From the NCBI GenBank assembly GCA_039984715.1, contig JBDWUA010000020.1:185855-249854 (forward strand): a DNA stretch of 64,000 bases. Reading direction: 5' to 3'. The DNA comes from JABSSA01 sp039984715 (GTDB lineage Bacteria > Pseudomonadota > Alphaproteobacteria > Rhodobacterales > Rhodobacteraceae). Shown in pieces: positions 52,426 to 61,256 of the stretch. Each line of letters starts with the position of its first letter. The stretch's first letter is position 1. The translations under genes and the position numbers were made by a program. The notes under the pieces were generated by a model. The model saw only the letters and a list, made by a program, of their open reading frames with translations, was not told where the DNA came from and made no database searches.

Positions 52426-52875
52426 GTGACAGATCTACAGAAAACTGTTTCAGACAATGTGGAGGAGCATGGTTGGCATGCTCAATTCGTAAGCGGTGAC
52501 GAAATCTGGCCAGCATTTACCTATTCGATAGGCTGGGGGATTACGCGAGACTGGCCCGAGGTAATTATTGTTGGCCAGAGGCTCGAAGTCGCTCATGGCA
52601 TGTTGGAGAAGATATGGGAAACCAAAGACAAACCGGCAAGTGACCAGATGCGCACTGATGTCTTACCTGAGTTTCGATGCAAAATGCTCAAGGTCGATTT
52701 CTCATGGTACGAGTTTTTGTTTGGTACTGCCATTGATTATTATATGGATAGAAATCTGCGTGCGTTTGAAGCGTATCAATGTGTTTGGCCAACTACCGCT
52801 GACGTGCTCCCTTGGGAGAAAAATGCCCCGGATGGTTTTTCGACGGCTCAACCGTTAGTGAACTCAAAATGCTGA
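52426..52875 (+). CDS. DUF4262 domain protein
   Basis: 149 residues with a GTG start and no clear RBS. The DUF4262 pattern is present: EEHGWHAQFVSGDEIWPAF, TYSIGWGITRDWPEVIIVGQ and the aromatic middle WYEFLFGTAIDYYMD. The family is widespread in actinobacteria and proteobacteria, with no assigned function. It is flanked by the empty stretch upstream and a dispersed repeat copy downstream, so it is probably accessory DNA. Confidence 0.75.
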   Translation: MTDLQKTVSDNVEEHGWHAQFVSGDEIWPAFTYSIGWGITRDWPEVIIVGQRLEVAHGMLEKIWETKDKPASDQMRTDVLPEFRCKMLKVDFSWYEFLFGTAIDYYMDRNLRAFEAYQCVWPTTADVLPWEKNAPDGFSTAQPLVNSKC

Positions 52876-52890
52876 AAGAACCCGGTAACT

Positions 52891-52974
52891 GACATTCGTT
52901 CGCTCTGCAACATCGGTCAAAATGGGCTCATTGCTGCCATTAGCTGCAAAAGGCGTTAGGTCCGCTCTGCGGGA
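52891..52974 (+). repeat. Dispersed intergenic repeat, copy A
   Basis: Runs from GACATTCGTTCGCTCTGCAA to GTCCGCTCTGCGGGAC. The core GGGCTCATTGCTGCCATTAG then CTGCAAAAGGCGTTAGGT is shared with copies at about 61431-61519 and 62495-62584 and partly with 63687-63748. It lies between the DUF4262 gene and the end of the thiamine operon. Confidence 0.75.
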
Positions 52975-53001
52975 CATTGCCGCCAATCATGATCCGAAAA
53001 T

Positions 53002-53667
53002 CTATGTCTGCTTTGCCGGCTGGTCTTTGAATGCGTTATCAAAAAACGCGCGTTCACATAGGACAGCTTTATGAAACATTGCAGCGGCTTTGGATTGGTG
53101 ATGATCGCTTAAATCTGCCCATTCACTGTCCAACTGATCGCGTAGGTGGTTCACGACACTCTCGAACCCTTCACCAGTATGTAAATCTATCCACTCTGAG
53201 AACCAAAATGGCAGATCCGCGTTGTAGGTTTTGTAGCGGTTCGCCCAAGTCAGATAGCTCCATTCTGCGACGATGAGAACGGCCAACATTTGTTCATAGC
53301 GACCGGACATACGCGCCGTACGGATCAGGTCCTGAAACGCCCGGGTTGTCGGAGCCGGGGCAACATTTCGATCTTCTTGTGACACATCAAGTGCTTCAAA
53401 GCTGCGCAAGAAATAAGTGTTCTCGGTGCTGGTCACGAGCCCCAAGAACTGCGCCATCGGCACTCCATCTGCCAATGTTGGAGCATGCGCGATGGCCGTC
53501 GCCAAAAGCCGCACAAACTCATCGATGAACTTATAATCCTGAATAAGATACCACCGCATTTTTTCCAGCGGAAGCGTGCCCTCGGCAAGTTCCTTACAAA
53601 ACGGATGATCTGTCGCGACATCCCAGTCGCTTTGAACGGAGTTTTTGAGAATTTCGGTCGGCCGCAT
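53002..53667 (-). CDS. TenA family protein, variant without the catalytic cysteine
   Basis: 221 residues, all-helical TenA fold: HPFCKELAEGTLPLEKMRWY, LIQDYKFIDEFVRLL and the C-terminal CERAFFDNAF with the conserved Glu. Where TenA thiaminase II has Cys in an A-P-C motif, this protein reads VAEWSYLTWANRY, so it belongs to the cysteine-less (TenA_E-type) branch. It probably acts on a pyrimidine breakdown product in thiamine salvage. It is last in the thiamine operon, 11 bp after the thiX-like permease, which fits a salvage role. Confidence 0.85.
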   Translation of the reverse strand: MRPTEILKNSVQSDWDVATDHPFCKELAEGTLPLEKMRWYLIQDYKFIDEFVRLLATAIAHAPTLADGVPMAQFLGLVTSTENTYFLRSFEALDVSQEDRNVAPAPTTRAFQDLIRTARMSGRYEQMLAVLIVAEWSYLTWANRYKTYNADLPFWFSEWIDLHTGEGFESVVNHLRDQLDSEWADLSDHHQSKAAAMFHKAVLCERAFFDNAFKDQPAKQT

Positions 53668-53678
53668 TTAAGTGCTTT

Positions 53679-54428
53679 CTATGTATTGGTCGTTCCATGT
53701 GCATAACGGTCCAGTTGGGTGGCCAGCACGCTGACGGCGATGTGTAAAATAACGGTAAGACTCGCCAGAACGATCAAGCTTGCGAACATCAGGTCAATTT
53801 TTGCACGGCCATTCGCAAGGAGCATCAGATAGCCAAGCCCTTTGGATGCGCCGACCCACTCGCCAATGACCGCGCCAATTGGGGCATACACCGCAGCAAG
53901 CCGAAGACCCGTGCCAAGGCTCGGAAGCGCGTTTGGTATTTGAATGTGCCGCATGAAATTCCATTTGCCTGCGTCCATCGAAACCGACAAATCGCGATAC
54001 CCCCTATCGATCCGCGTCAACCCATCGTGAAACGCAGACGTGACTGGAAAGTAGATAATCAGAACGGCCATCACAATTTTTGACCCCATGCCATAGCCGA
54101 ACCAAAGCGTCAGCAAAGGCGCGAGCGCAAAAACAGGTACGGCTTGCGTAAAAACAAGGATCGGCAGCATCAGCCGTTCAGCGGTCTTTGACATTGCCAG
54201 TTGAATCGCCGTTGTGACGCCAAGCAGCGTTCCGATCAACAGGCCCAGTACGACCTCAGTTGCTGTGACCCAAGCATTTTCGACGATTATTATGCGGCTT
54301 TTGTAAGCAGCCTGCGCGACCCTCCAAGGGGACGGGAGGATGAAGTGAGGCGCGTCGGTGAAAACGACCAACGCTTGCCACACACCCAGCCCGATCAATA
54401 AAGCCAGCAGGACGTCCCAAAACTTCAT
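53679..54428 (-). CDS. thiX: Thiamine-precursor ABC transporter permease (ThiX-like)
   Basis: 249 residues starting at 54428 in the stop of the ATPase gene (ATGA). About six TM segments; the EAA loop is DRGYRDLSVSMDAGKWNFMR and IPNALPSLGTGLR, the NMT1/SsuC-type pattern. GEWVGASKGLGYLMLLANG is the characteristic C-terminal loop. With ThiY and ThiZ it imports a hydroxymethylpyrimidine-type precursor for the salvage enzymes encoded beside it. Confidence 0.88.
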   Translation of the reverse strand: MKFWDVLLALLIGLGVWQALVVFTDAPHFILPSPWRVAQAAYKSRIIIVENAWVTATEVVLGLLIGTLLGVTTAIQLAMSKTAERLMLPILVFTQAVPVFALAPLLTLWFGYGMGSKIVMAVLIIYFPVTSAFHDGLTRIDRGYRDLSVSMDAGKWNFMRHIQIPNALPSLGTGLRLAAVYAPIGAVIGEWVGASKGLGYLMLLANGRAKIDLMFASLIVLASLTVILHIAVSVLATQLDRYAHGTTNT

Positions 54429-55150
54429 GCGGCAATCCCCCGCAAATACATGAGCAACCGGGCCTGACACTCAACTGTTTCGGATGCATTGATATCTCTT
54501 AAGGCCTTGGTATTGGGGACCGGCCAGTTTCGTGTTTCCTGCGCTGACATGACAGTGATTTGATGCGCCAGTCGTGCGGCTTCTGCAGGGTCATGGGTGA
54601 CCAACAGAACCGTGCGATCAGTCAGAACCTCGGCGGTCAATTCTTGCATGTCGGCTCGTGTGCCCGCGTCAAGAGCCGAGAACGGCTCATCCAGAAACAC
54701 GACAGGACGATCCTCGAATAAAGTGCGCGCAAGGGCTGCCCGTTGCCGCATTCCCCCTGACAGGGTGGCCGGTTTGTGGTCTGCATGATCCGATAGCCCG
54801 ACCCGATCCAATAGGTCGCGGGCGCGCTCGTTATTCGGGGCCTCGCCCCTTAGGCGTGCGCCAATGCAGACGTTGTCCAACACCGACAACCACGACAATA
54901 GCAAATCCGATTGCGCCATATAACTGATGCGACCCGACAAAGGTGTGTCATCAGTTACCGCAATAGTACCGCTGAAGACGCCTCCTGTTTCAAGCCCAAG
55001 GATCAGCCGCAAGATCGTTGATTTGCCCACGCCCGATCGCCCCAACAAGCAGGTCCATTGTCCGCCTGCGATATGAAAGTCCGTGTCGAAAAGTATGCGA
55101 CCATCGACGCAGTGATGGCCTTTCAACATGATCCCGGGCGATTTAGTCAT
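54425..55150 (-). CDS. thiZ: Thiamine-precursor ABC transporter ATP-binding protein (ThiZ-like)
   Basis: 241 residues from 55150, which overlaps the TenA stop (ATGA). Walker A GRSGVGKSTILRLILGLE, signature LSGGMRQRAALARTL, Walker B VVFLDEPFSALDAG, switch LLVTHDPAEA. The normal SsuB/ThiZ type. The frame is open to 55204 but the coupled start is more likely. Confidence 0.88.
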   Translation of the reverse strand: MTKSPGIMLKGHHCVDGRILFDTDFHIAGGQWTCLLGRSGVGKSTILRLILGLETGGVFSGTIAVTDDTPLSGRISYMAQSDLLLSWLSVLDNVCIGARLRGEAPNNERARDLLDRVGLSDHADHKPATLSGGMRQRAALARTLFEDRPVVFLDEPFSALDAGTRADMQELTAEVLTDRTVLLVTHDPAEAARLAHQITVMSAQETRNWPVPNTKALRDINASETVECQARLLMYLRGIAA

Positions 55151-55827
55151 GCGCCGTTCAGGCCCATTTGCCAGAAACCGACTTCCAATTTCGTCGCTAT
55201 GCAAAAGCGATCTTGGAGAACTGCTGCGCGCGGTGCGTGAGACAGATCACCGATCCGACGCGCCACTGCATTGTCGATCATCGCGCCGACATTGGTGCAA
55301 ACGGCTTGATACTCGGGATCTGCGTAGGTCGCGATCCATTCGGCATAGGGTGTGTCGTCCGCCTTGCGGCCCTGCAACCGAAGGCCGATTTCACCGTACC
55401 CCATGACGCAAGGGGCCAATGTCGCCATCAAGTCCAGAAAGTCACCCTGTAAGCCTGCATCCATCACATAACGGGTGTAGGCGAGGCTTTCGACAGCTTC
55501 GGTGGCGGCAAACAATGCGTCTTCATTGATACCCTCGGCAGCGCATGTTTTCACATGCAAGGACATCTCATGATTGACCAATGCGTCCACAGTCCTTGCG
55601 CAAATTTTCATTTCCTCAAGCGTTTCGGATTTGACCACGGCCAGTGACCACGCGCGGGAAAAATGAACCAAGAACACATAGTCTTGGATCAAATAATGTA
55701 GGAACGCAGAACGCGGCAGAGTACCATTCTCCAGCCCTTCGACAAAAGCATGATGCGTGTAATCATGCCACGGGCCCGCAGCGGCATTGCGCCAAAGCGC
55801 AAAGGTTTTACCATAATCGGGTGCCAT
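55147..55827 (-). CDS. tenA: TenA aminopyrimidine aminohydrolase / thiaminase II
   Basis: 226 residues. Classical TenA: WHDYTHHAFVEGLENGTLP, FLHYLIQDYVFLVHF with the active Asp, the nucleophile Cys in TLAPCVMGYGEIGLRL, and the C-terminal Glu in KLEVGFWQMG. It hydrolyses aminomethylpyrimidine degradation products to HMP, or cleaves thiamine. It sits between the ThiY receptor and the ThiZ ATPase genes, overlapping both. Unlike the second TenA at 53002, it keeps the catalytic Cys. Confidence 0.9.
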   Translation of the reverse strand: MAPDYGKTFALWRNAAAGPWHDYTHHAFVEGLENGTLPRSAFLHYLIQDYVFLVHFSRAWSLAVVKSETLEEMKICARTVDALVNHEMSLHVKTCAAEGINEDALFAATEAVESLAYTRYVMDAGLQGDFLDLMATLAPCVMGYGEIGLRLQGRKADDTPYAEWIATYADPEYQAVCTNVGAMIDNAVARRIGDLSHAPRAAVLQDRFCIATKLEVGFWQMGLNGA

Positions 55828-56765
55828 CAGTGTGCCGTCACATCAATTGCGATTTTGAACACAGGATTTTGCGACGGGATCAAACCTGCTTGATACAAGA
55901 ACGCCTCAAACGACGCATAACGACCTTCGTCCATGGCTGTTGGTCGCAGGGAAAAACGCGCCAACGTGTCAACCCAAGCCTTGGCGTTCAGCTCGTCTTG
56001 CAACTCGGCTGAGGTCCCAGAGAAGATTTCCCAACTGTTTTCGGGATGGTTGACAATATACTGTGTCGCCTTTTCAGTCGCGGCCAAGAAACGAGCAATT
56101 TTGTCGCTGTCCATGGTCTCGGAGTTGGCGACATAGATCAGCTCATCATAGGATGGCAGCCCTTCTTCTTCGACGAAAAAGCATTTGCCCTCGACGCCTT
56201 CGATTTCCATCTGGTTGAGTTCAAAGTTGCGGTAAGCACCGATAACGGCATCGACTTGACCAGACATCAACGACGGAGAAAGAGACCAGTTCACGTTGAC
56301 CAGCTCCACATCATCCAAGGTCAAACCGTGGTGACGTAGGATCGAACCTAGGACTGCCTCTTCGACGCCGCCGACAGAAAATCCGACCTTCTTGCCCGCC
56401 AAATCGGCGGGGGATTGGATCGGGCCGTCGGCCATAGCCAGAAGGCAATTCAAAGGTGTCGCCACCAATGTTCCGACACGTTGCAAAGGCAGACCTTCAT
56501 GGATTTGTAAGTGCAACTGCGGCTGATAGGAAATCGCCAATTCAGCTTTGCCTGCGGCGACCAGTTTGGGCGGGTCAGATGGGTCCGCTGGTGCGATGAT
56601 TTCGACCTCAAGATCCTGTTCAGCAAAATACCCCAATTCCTGCGCCACGATAATCGGGCCGTGGTCTGGGTTTATGAACCAATCCAGCAAGACGGTCATT
56701 TCATCTTGTGCCATGACGGAGGAAGCGGCGAAAGAAATCGCTGCGGTCAAGAACGTTAGTTTCAT
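55827..56765 (-). CDS. thiY: Thiamine-precursor ABC transporter binding protein (ThiY, NMT1/THI5-like)
   Basis: 312 residues from 56765, overlapping the thiF stop (ATGA). Signal peptide ends VMAQ. NMT1/THI5-like features: TVLLDWFINPDHGPIIVAQE, where DWFxNPDH contacts the pyrimidine ring in ThiY, and KVGFSVGGVEEAVLGSIL. It binds an aminopyrimidine precursor in the periplasm. Its stop and the tenA start share one base (TGATG). Confidence 0.92.
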   Translation of the reverse strand: MKLTFLTAAISFAASSVMAQDEMTVLLDWFINPDHGPIIVAQELGYFAEQDLEVEIIAPADPSDPPKLVAAGKAELAISYQPQLHLQIHEGLPLQRVGTLVATPLNCLLAMADGPIQSPADLAGKKVGFSVGGVEEAVLGSILRHHGLTLDDVELVNVNWSLSPSLMSGQVDAVIGAYRNFELNQMEIEGVEGKCFFVEEEGLPSYDELIYVANSETMDSDKIARFLAATEKATQYIVNHPENSWEIFSGTSAELQDELNAKAWVDTLARFSLRPTAMDEGRYASFEAFLYQAGLIPSQNPVFKIAIDVTAH

Positions 56766-57757
56766 GTTGTATTTCTTTCCGTTGATGGCGTGTCGCCCAT
56801 TGCAATTAGGTTGATATCTCCGTCCCAATAGGACCGAAGATGTGTCGCTGCTTGCCAAGCACGCAGGCCGGATCGGCAAGCGAAGATGGCGCGTTGATTG
56901 GCGGTTGGCGTAAGCTGTCGGTCGACAAATTGCGCGACGGTTTGACGTTTCGCATGTGCGGCAATCAAGGTCGGCGCTTCGTCCATGTCGCGCAATTCAA
57001 TGATTAAATCAGACTCTTTGACGTCAGCGGCATCGATGAACGTTAAGTCTGGTGTCGGGTCTGGTGCAGTGTCGAAACGGAATCCGCTGGACCGAAAATG
57101 TTGCATATCAAAGTGGAGGACTTGGCCTAATGGTGACGGTTTCTGACCGATAAAATACGCCAACGCCATTTGCGCCTGTGCAGCACCGATCATGCCCACA
57201 ACTGGCCCCATAACCCCAGCTGTTGCACAGGTCGCCGCACGATTTGGCAACTCTGGGAACACTGCGCGCAGCGAAGGTGCTGTATTGCAAAAACCGCCAA
57301 CATAGCCTGTGAACCCCAACACGGATGCGCTGATAAGTGGGACGTCCAAAGCTCTGCAGGTATCGGACAGAATGTAACTGGTGGCAAAGCTGTCTGCACA
57401 GTCCAAAACAAGCGTGTTTTGCCCGACCAAGGTCATCGCATTTGACGGATTAAGCGCGACTTCAATAGCTTCTATCGCGCACTCCTTGTTCAGAGCGCGC
57501 AGTGTTTGTGCCGCAACGACGGCTTTGGCCTTACCAACGTCAGCCTCGCGAAACAAAGTCTGGCGGTGCAAGTTGGACAATGAGACCACATCGCCATCAA
57601 CCAACGTCAGGCATCCCACGCCAGCACCTACAAGATACTGCAAAACCGGGGTTGCCAATGCGCCGACACCGACGACCAATACACGTGCGGCACGGATCGC
57701 GGTTTGACCGGCCTCATCGACCTCGGGCAAACACATTTGACGTGAATACCTGTTCAT
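56762..57757 (-). CDS. thiF: ThiF-like adenylyltransferase fused to a rhodanese-like domain
   Basis: 331 residues. The E1-like domain (1-235) has GVGALATPVLQYLVGAGVG for ATP, LVDGDVVSLSNLHRQTLF, and the persulfide Cys in RAATCATAGVMGP. The usual zinc CxxC before FPE is missing (PSLRAVFPELP). A C-terminal rhodanese-like part (about 240-320) has a candidate active Cys in FACRSGLRAW. It adenylates ThiS and helps load sulfur for the thiazole ring. It overlaps thiE and thiY by 4 bp each. The fused rhodanese may supply sulfur directly. Confidence 0.88.
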   Translation of the reverse strand: MNRYSRQMCLPEVDEAGQTAIRAARVLVVGVGALATPVLQYLVGAGVGCLTLVDGDVVSLSNLHRQTLFREADVGKAKAVVAAQTLRALNKECAIEAIEVALNPSNAMTLVGQNTLVLDCADSFATSYILSDTCRALDVPLISASVLGFTGYVGGFCNTAPSLRAVFPELPNRAATCATAGVMGPVVGMIGAAQAQMALAYFIGQKPSPLGQVLHFDMQHFRSSGFRFDTAPDPTPDLTFIDAADVKESDLIIELRDMDEAPTLIAAHAKRQTVAQFVDRQLTPTANQRAIFACRSGLRAWQAATHLRSYWDGDINLIAMGDTPSTERNTT

Positions 57758-58350
57758 CGCGTTGCCGCCAGCCAGGCGCGAACACGGTCCTCGGGGCTGT
57801 CGTGTAATGTGATGTCAGTCACGGCAGCAACGACATCGGCACCCGCCGCGAATGCGCCCGATGCGCGATCTATGGACATGCCGCCAATGGCGATCAAAGG
57901 CGTATCACCGATAAGATCACGCCACGTGGTCAACCGGTCAATACCCTGTTCGTGCCACTTCATCTTTTTCAGGATTGTTGGGTAGATGGGCCCCAACGCG
58001 ATGTAGTCAGGCGATAGTGCCAACGCGCGGGTCAGTTCTGTTTTGTCGTGCGTGCTGATACCAAGCTTTAGGCCAGCCGCACGAATGGCCGTAATGTCAG
58101 CATAATCGAGGTCTTCTTGACCTAGGTGAATGTAATCACAGCCCTCATCAATCGCCGCTTGCCAATAATCGTTGACAACCAGCGTGCAGCCTTGGCTATC
58201 GCAGGTCGCTTTTGCGCGCCGTATGTGATCGTGCACAACGTCTAAGGGCGCATCTTTGATCCGTAACTGCACGAGCTTAATCCCGAGCGGGACCAGCCGG
58301 TCAATCCAGTGCGCACTGTCAAAGATTGGGTAAAAACGATCTAACTTCAT
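57754..58350 (-). CDS. thiE: Thiamine-phosphate synthase
   Basis: 198 residues, a TIM barrel slightly shorter than average. VQLRIKDAPLDVVHDHIRRA, VVNDYWQAAIDEGCDYIHLG, LGISTHDKTELTRAL, YIALGPIYPT and IAIGGMSIDRA are the ThiE/TenI landmarks; the IKD in place of the usual RxK-D motif and the G-P-I-Y-P-T loop are consistent with ThiE. It joins HMP pyrophosphate and thiazole phosphate. It overlaps thiG and thiF by 4 bp. Confidence 0.9.
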   Translation of the reverse strand: MKLDRFYPIFDSAHWIDRLVPLGIKLVQLRIKDAPLDVVHDHIRRAKATCDSQGCTLVVNDYWQAAIDEGCDYIHLGQEDLDYADITAIRAAGLKLGISTHDKTELTRALALSPDYIALGPIYPTILKKMKWHEQGIDRLTTWRDLIGDTPLIAIGGMSIDRASGAFAAGADVVAAVTDITLHDSPEDRVRAWLAATR

Positions 58351-59120
58351 TCCAAAAACGCCTTTCCGATGACAGGAGTTGAGGGCGCTGCCATGTCGCG
58401 TGGCTCCATCGGATCTGCGGCACAGGCCAATTGACCCGCTCTGATCGCATTCGCGAAGGCTTCGGCCATGGTCGCCGGATCGCCCGCCTTGGCCACGGCC
58501 GTGTTCAGCAGTATCGCGTCAAATCCTAATTCCATTGCCGCCGCCGCTTGGGACGGCAGACCAAGGCCCGCATCAACCACTAAAGGCACGTCAGGAAAGT
58601 GAGCCCGCAAGGCTCGCAATCCAAAAACATTGTTCAGGCCAAGGCCCGACCCAATCGGTGCGCCCCATGGCATCAAGACCTTGCAGCCCGCGTGCAGCAA
58701 CTTGTCTGCGACAACCAAATCTTCGGTCGTGTAAGGAAACACCTGAAAACCGTCCTCAGACAGAATGCGTGCGGCTTCAACCAATCCAAAAACATCTGGT
58801 TGTAATGTGTCTTCTTCCCCGATGACTTCTAGTTTGATCCATTTCGTATCAAAGACTTCTCGGGCCATATGGGCCGTCGTCACGGCCTCTTTGACGCTAT
58901 GACATCCTGCGGTGTTAGGCAGGATATGCACATCCAAATCGCGGATCAGTTGCCAGAAATCCTGCCCAGAACGGTCCCGTCCATTTTCACGGCGCAATGA
59001 GACTGTCGCGACGCTCGCGGCACTGCGTTTGAATGCATCAGCCAATATTGCAGGCGACGGATACTGGGCAGTGCCCAACATAAGACCATTAGGCAGCGTT
59101 GTGCCGTAAAAATCGCGCAT
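58347..59120 (-). CDS. thiG: Thiazole synthase
   Basis: 257 residues. Features: GLMLGTAQYPSPAILADAF, the Schiff-base Lys in TKWIKLEVIGEE, LMPWGAPIGSGLGLNN and VVDAGLGLPSQAAAAMELGFDA, all typical. It builds the thiazole phosphate from deoxyxylulose phosphate, the glycine imine from ThiO and sulfur on ThiS. It lies 3 bp after thiS. Confidence 0.95.
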   Translation of the reverse strand: MRDFYGTTLPNGLMLGTAQYPSPAILADAFKRSAASVATVSLRRENGRDRSGQDFWQLIRDLDVHILPNTAGCHSVKEAVTTAHMAREVFDTKWIKLEVIGEEDTLQPDVFGLVEAARILSEDGFQVFPYTTEDLVVADKLLHAGCKVLMPWGAPIGSGLGLNNVFGLRALRAHFPDVPLVVDAGLGLPSQAAAAMELGFDAILLNTAVAKAGDPATMAEAFANAIRAGQLACAADPMEPRDMAAPSTPVIGKAFLE

Positions 59121-59123
59121 GAC

Positions 59124-59321
59124 CTAGCCCCCTTGCATCGGGGCAAGCACTTCGACGCAGTCGCCATCGCTAAGGGTGTGATCGAAACGTGTCAAAGCAG
59201 GCACAAACACGCCGTTTACAGCCGTCGCGACCTTAGTCCCGCCAAATCCCTCTGCAGTTAGTAAATCGGCCAACGTTGTGATCTGCACCTCAAGTGGCAC
59301 ACCATTAAGCTGTAATTTCAT
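59124..59321 (-). CDS. thiS: Sulfur carrier protein ThiS
   Basis: 65 residues, ubiquitin-like, ending in the required Gly-Gly (PMQGG). VAVNGVFVPAL and LSDGDCVEVLAPMQGG match the family. ThiF adenylates the C-terminal Gly, which then carries thiocarboxylate sulfur to ThiG. Its start lies 17 bp inside the thiO end. Confidence 0.94.
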   Translation of the reverse strand: MKLQLNGVPLEVQITTLADLLTAEGFGGTKVATAVNGVFVPALTRFDHTLSDGDCVEVLAPMQGG

Positions 59322-60306
59322 CCATCACCTCCGGTCTTATGTTGTCGAAAATCAATTCAGCAACCATCCTGCCAATCGAAGGGGCAAGCAAAAAACCGTG
59401 CCGGAACAGGCCATTAGCGCGGATCAGATTGCCATCGCGCCTGACGCGCGGCAGATTGTCGGGAAAGGCGGGGCGGCTGTCGACGCCGATCTCAAGCACC
59501 TCAGCCTCGCCAAAGGCGGGGTTCAACGCATATGCCGCGCTAAGCAATTCCAGCAACGCGCGGGCCGAGACATGCTTGCCTGCACTGCCCTCAATCATTG
59601 TGGCACCCAGCATAAAAATACCGTCACCGCGCGGGACAATGTAAAGAGGCGCACGCGGATGCAGCATCCGAATGGGTCGCGTCAAACTTAGGTCAGGGCA
59701 GGACAGAACCAGCATCTCGCCCTTAACGCCACGCAAGTCTGAAATCTGGTTTTTGGCGTGGAACCCACGGCAGTCGATTGTCAGACCTCGCCTAGCGAAC
59801 TCATGTGGATCAGCGTCACCCTGACGAAACGTGGCGCCACCCACCGCTAGACTTGTGCGCAATTGCGCAAGGGCTTCACGGGGGGCAAGATGAGCTTCGT
59901 CTTGGAAAAACAACCCTCTGACAAAACGAGTCCCAAGATCAGGTTCTAACACCGTGATCTCATCGCCGCTCAACTCGCGATACCCCTGCGTACGGCGCGC
60001 AAATCGGATAAGATCTGCGTTATCTCGTGCGGGAGACACCACAAGTGAGCCGCACCTGTGCACAGCTTGCGTGTTTGCAGCCCACCAACCTGCGGCCTCT
60101 TGGCCCAAACGGACGACCGGTTCCTCAGCACTTTCGCCCTCGCAAAATGGTGAGAGCATGCCACCAGCCCACCACGAACACGTATGTGGACCCGGTTCTA
60201 TTTGACGATCCACAAGCGTGACAATTGCACCGCGATCCAGCAGGTTGCGGGCCACGCAAAGACCCACAACACCAGCACCAATGATCGTAATGTCAGTCAC
60301 GACCAT
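59305..60306 (-). CDS. thiO: Glycine oxidase
   Basis: 333 residues, a DAO-type flavoprotein. The dinucleotide-binding motif is ITIIGAGVVGLCVARNLLDRG; CSWWAGGMLSPFCEGE follows. The C-terminal part has FLLAPSIGRMVAELI. It makes dehydroglycine for ThiG, the aerobic route. The start ATG (60306) or a GTG at 60300 both overlap the thiD stop. Confidence 0.92.
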   Translation of the reverse strand: MVVTDITIIGAGVVGLCVARNLLDRGAIVTLVDRQIEPGPHTCSWWAGGMLSPFCEGESAEEPVVRLGQEAAGWWAANTQAVHRCGSLVVSPARDNADLIRFARRTQGYRELSGDEITVLEPDLGTRFVRGLFFQDEAHLAPREALAQLRTSLAVGGATFRQGDADPHEFARRGLTIDCRGFHAKNQISDLRGVKGEMLVLSCPDLSLTRPIRMLHPRAPLYIVPRGDGIFMLGATMIEGSAGKHVSARALLELLSAAYALNPAFGEAEVLEIGVDSRPAFPDNLPRVRRDGNLIRANGLFRHGFLLAPSIGRMVAELIFDNIRPEVMDEITA

Positions 60307-61106
60307 TTACCGTGAAAGTGATGTACGGGACCCTGCCCTTGCCCAATGTGCAGTTGGTCTGCAGCGTTGATTGCAGCCTGTAGGTAATGGTGTGCCGCCG
60401 CGACAGCATTCTTAATATCGCTCCCGTGGGCAAGCTGAGCTGCGATAGCTGCAGAATAGGTACAGCCTGTTCCATGCGTATTGAGGGTATCGACCCGAGG
60501 GGCCTCAAATGTGCCAATAATGCCGTGCGCATCGACCAAAACATCAACGCAGGTGTCACCTGACGCATGCCCGCCCTTCATCAAGACAGCTTCGGGCCCC
60601 AACGCCAATAAACGCTGACCCTGTGCTGCAATGTCTGCCGAGGTTTTTGCCTCATCCTCGTTTAACAAGCGTGCAGCCTCTGGCAGATTTGGGGTTAGTA
60701 GACTTGCTTGAGGCAAAATTTGCCCAATAAGGGCGTCAACAGCAGTGTCTTGCAAAAGCGTATCGCCGGACTTGGCGATCATCACAGGGTCGACCACAAC
60801 TGGGCCCTCGAATGCGGCTATGCGTTTTGCTGTCACATCAATGATTGGCACCGAGAACAACATCCCAAGCTTGATCACATCGACATCAAGATCGGACAAT
60901 ACGGCGTCAATCTGTGCCTTGACCACATCGGACGGCACCTCGTGAACCGCTGTCACCGCCATTGTGTTTTGGGCTGTGATCGCCGTTATAACGCTCGCGC
61001 CGTATGTGCCATTGGCAGACATCGCTTTGAGATCGGCCTGTATACCAGCGCCGCCGCCACTGTCGGAGCCTGCAATTGTCATGGCAATGGGACTTTTCAA
61101 ACTCAA
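60297..61106 (-). CDS. thiD: Hydroxymethylpyrimidine (phosphate) kinase
   Basis: 269 residues from a TTG at 61106, chosen because GGAGAC lies about 8 bp upstream and the product then starts in the usual ThiD way (SLKSPIAMTIAGSDSGGGAG); an ATG at 61082 is an alternative, and the open frame to 61169 would enter the riboswitch region. Conserved parts: GIQADLKAMSANG, VVVDPVMIAKSGDTLL, LLTPNLPEAARLL and the NTHGTGCTYSAAIAA catalytic loop. It phosphorylates HMP twice. First gene of the operon. Confidence 0.92.
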   Translation of the reverse strand: MSLKSPIAMTIAGSDSGGGAGIQADLKAMSANGTYGASVITAITAQNTMAVTAVHEVPSDVVKAQIDAVLSDLDVDVIKLGMLFSVPIIDVTAKRIAAFEGPVVVDPVMIAKSGDTLLQDTAVDALIGQILPQASLLTPNLPEAARLLNEDEAKTSADIAAQGQRLLALGPEAVLMKGGHASGDTCVDVLVDAHGIIGTFEAPRVDTLNTHGTGCTYSAAIAAQLAHGSDIKNAVAAAHHYLQAAINAADQLHIGQGQGPVHHFHGKWS

Positions 61107-61171
61107 AAGCACGTCTCCGTTGTAACGGGAGTACCAACGCGAGAATGAGCCTGTGCCATCGTTGCACATTG

Positions 61172-61256
61172 TACCCGTTCCCTACGCCGGTATGACCCGG
61201 ATCAGGTTCGACGGGTCGATGCAAGCACCTCTCAGCCCTAATGGGCCCCCCGACGG
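61172..61256 (-). ncRNA. TPP riboswitch (THI element) of the thiamine operon
   Basis: The minus strand shows the two TPP-sensing landmarks in order: GGGGGGCCCATTAGGGCTGA then GAGGTGCTTG, followed by ACCCGTCGAACCTGATCCGG and GTCATACCGGCGTAGGGAAC. These match the conserved CUGAGA and ACCC-x-GAACCUGAUC...GUAGGGA elements. It ends about 65 bp before the thiD start, so it should repress the whole operon when thiamine pyrophosphate is abundant. Confidence 0.95.
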
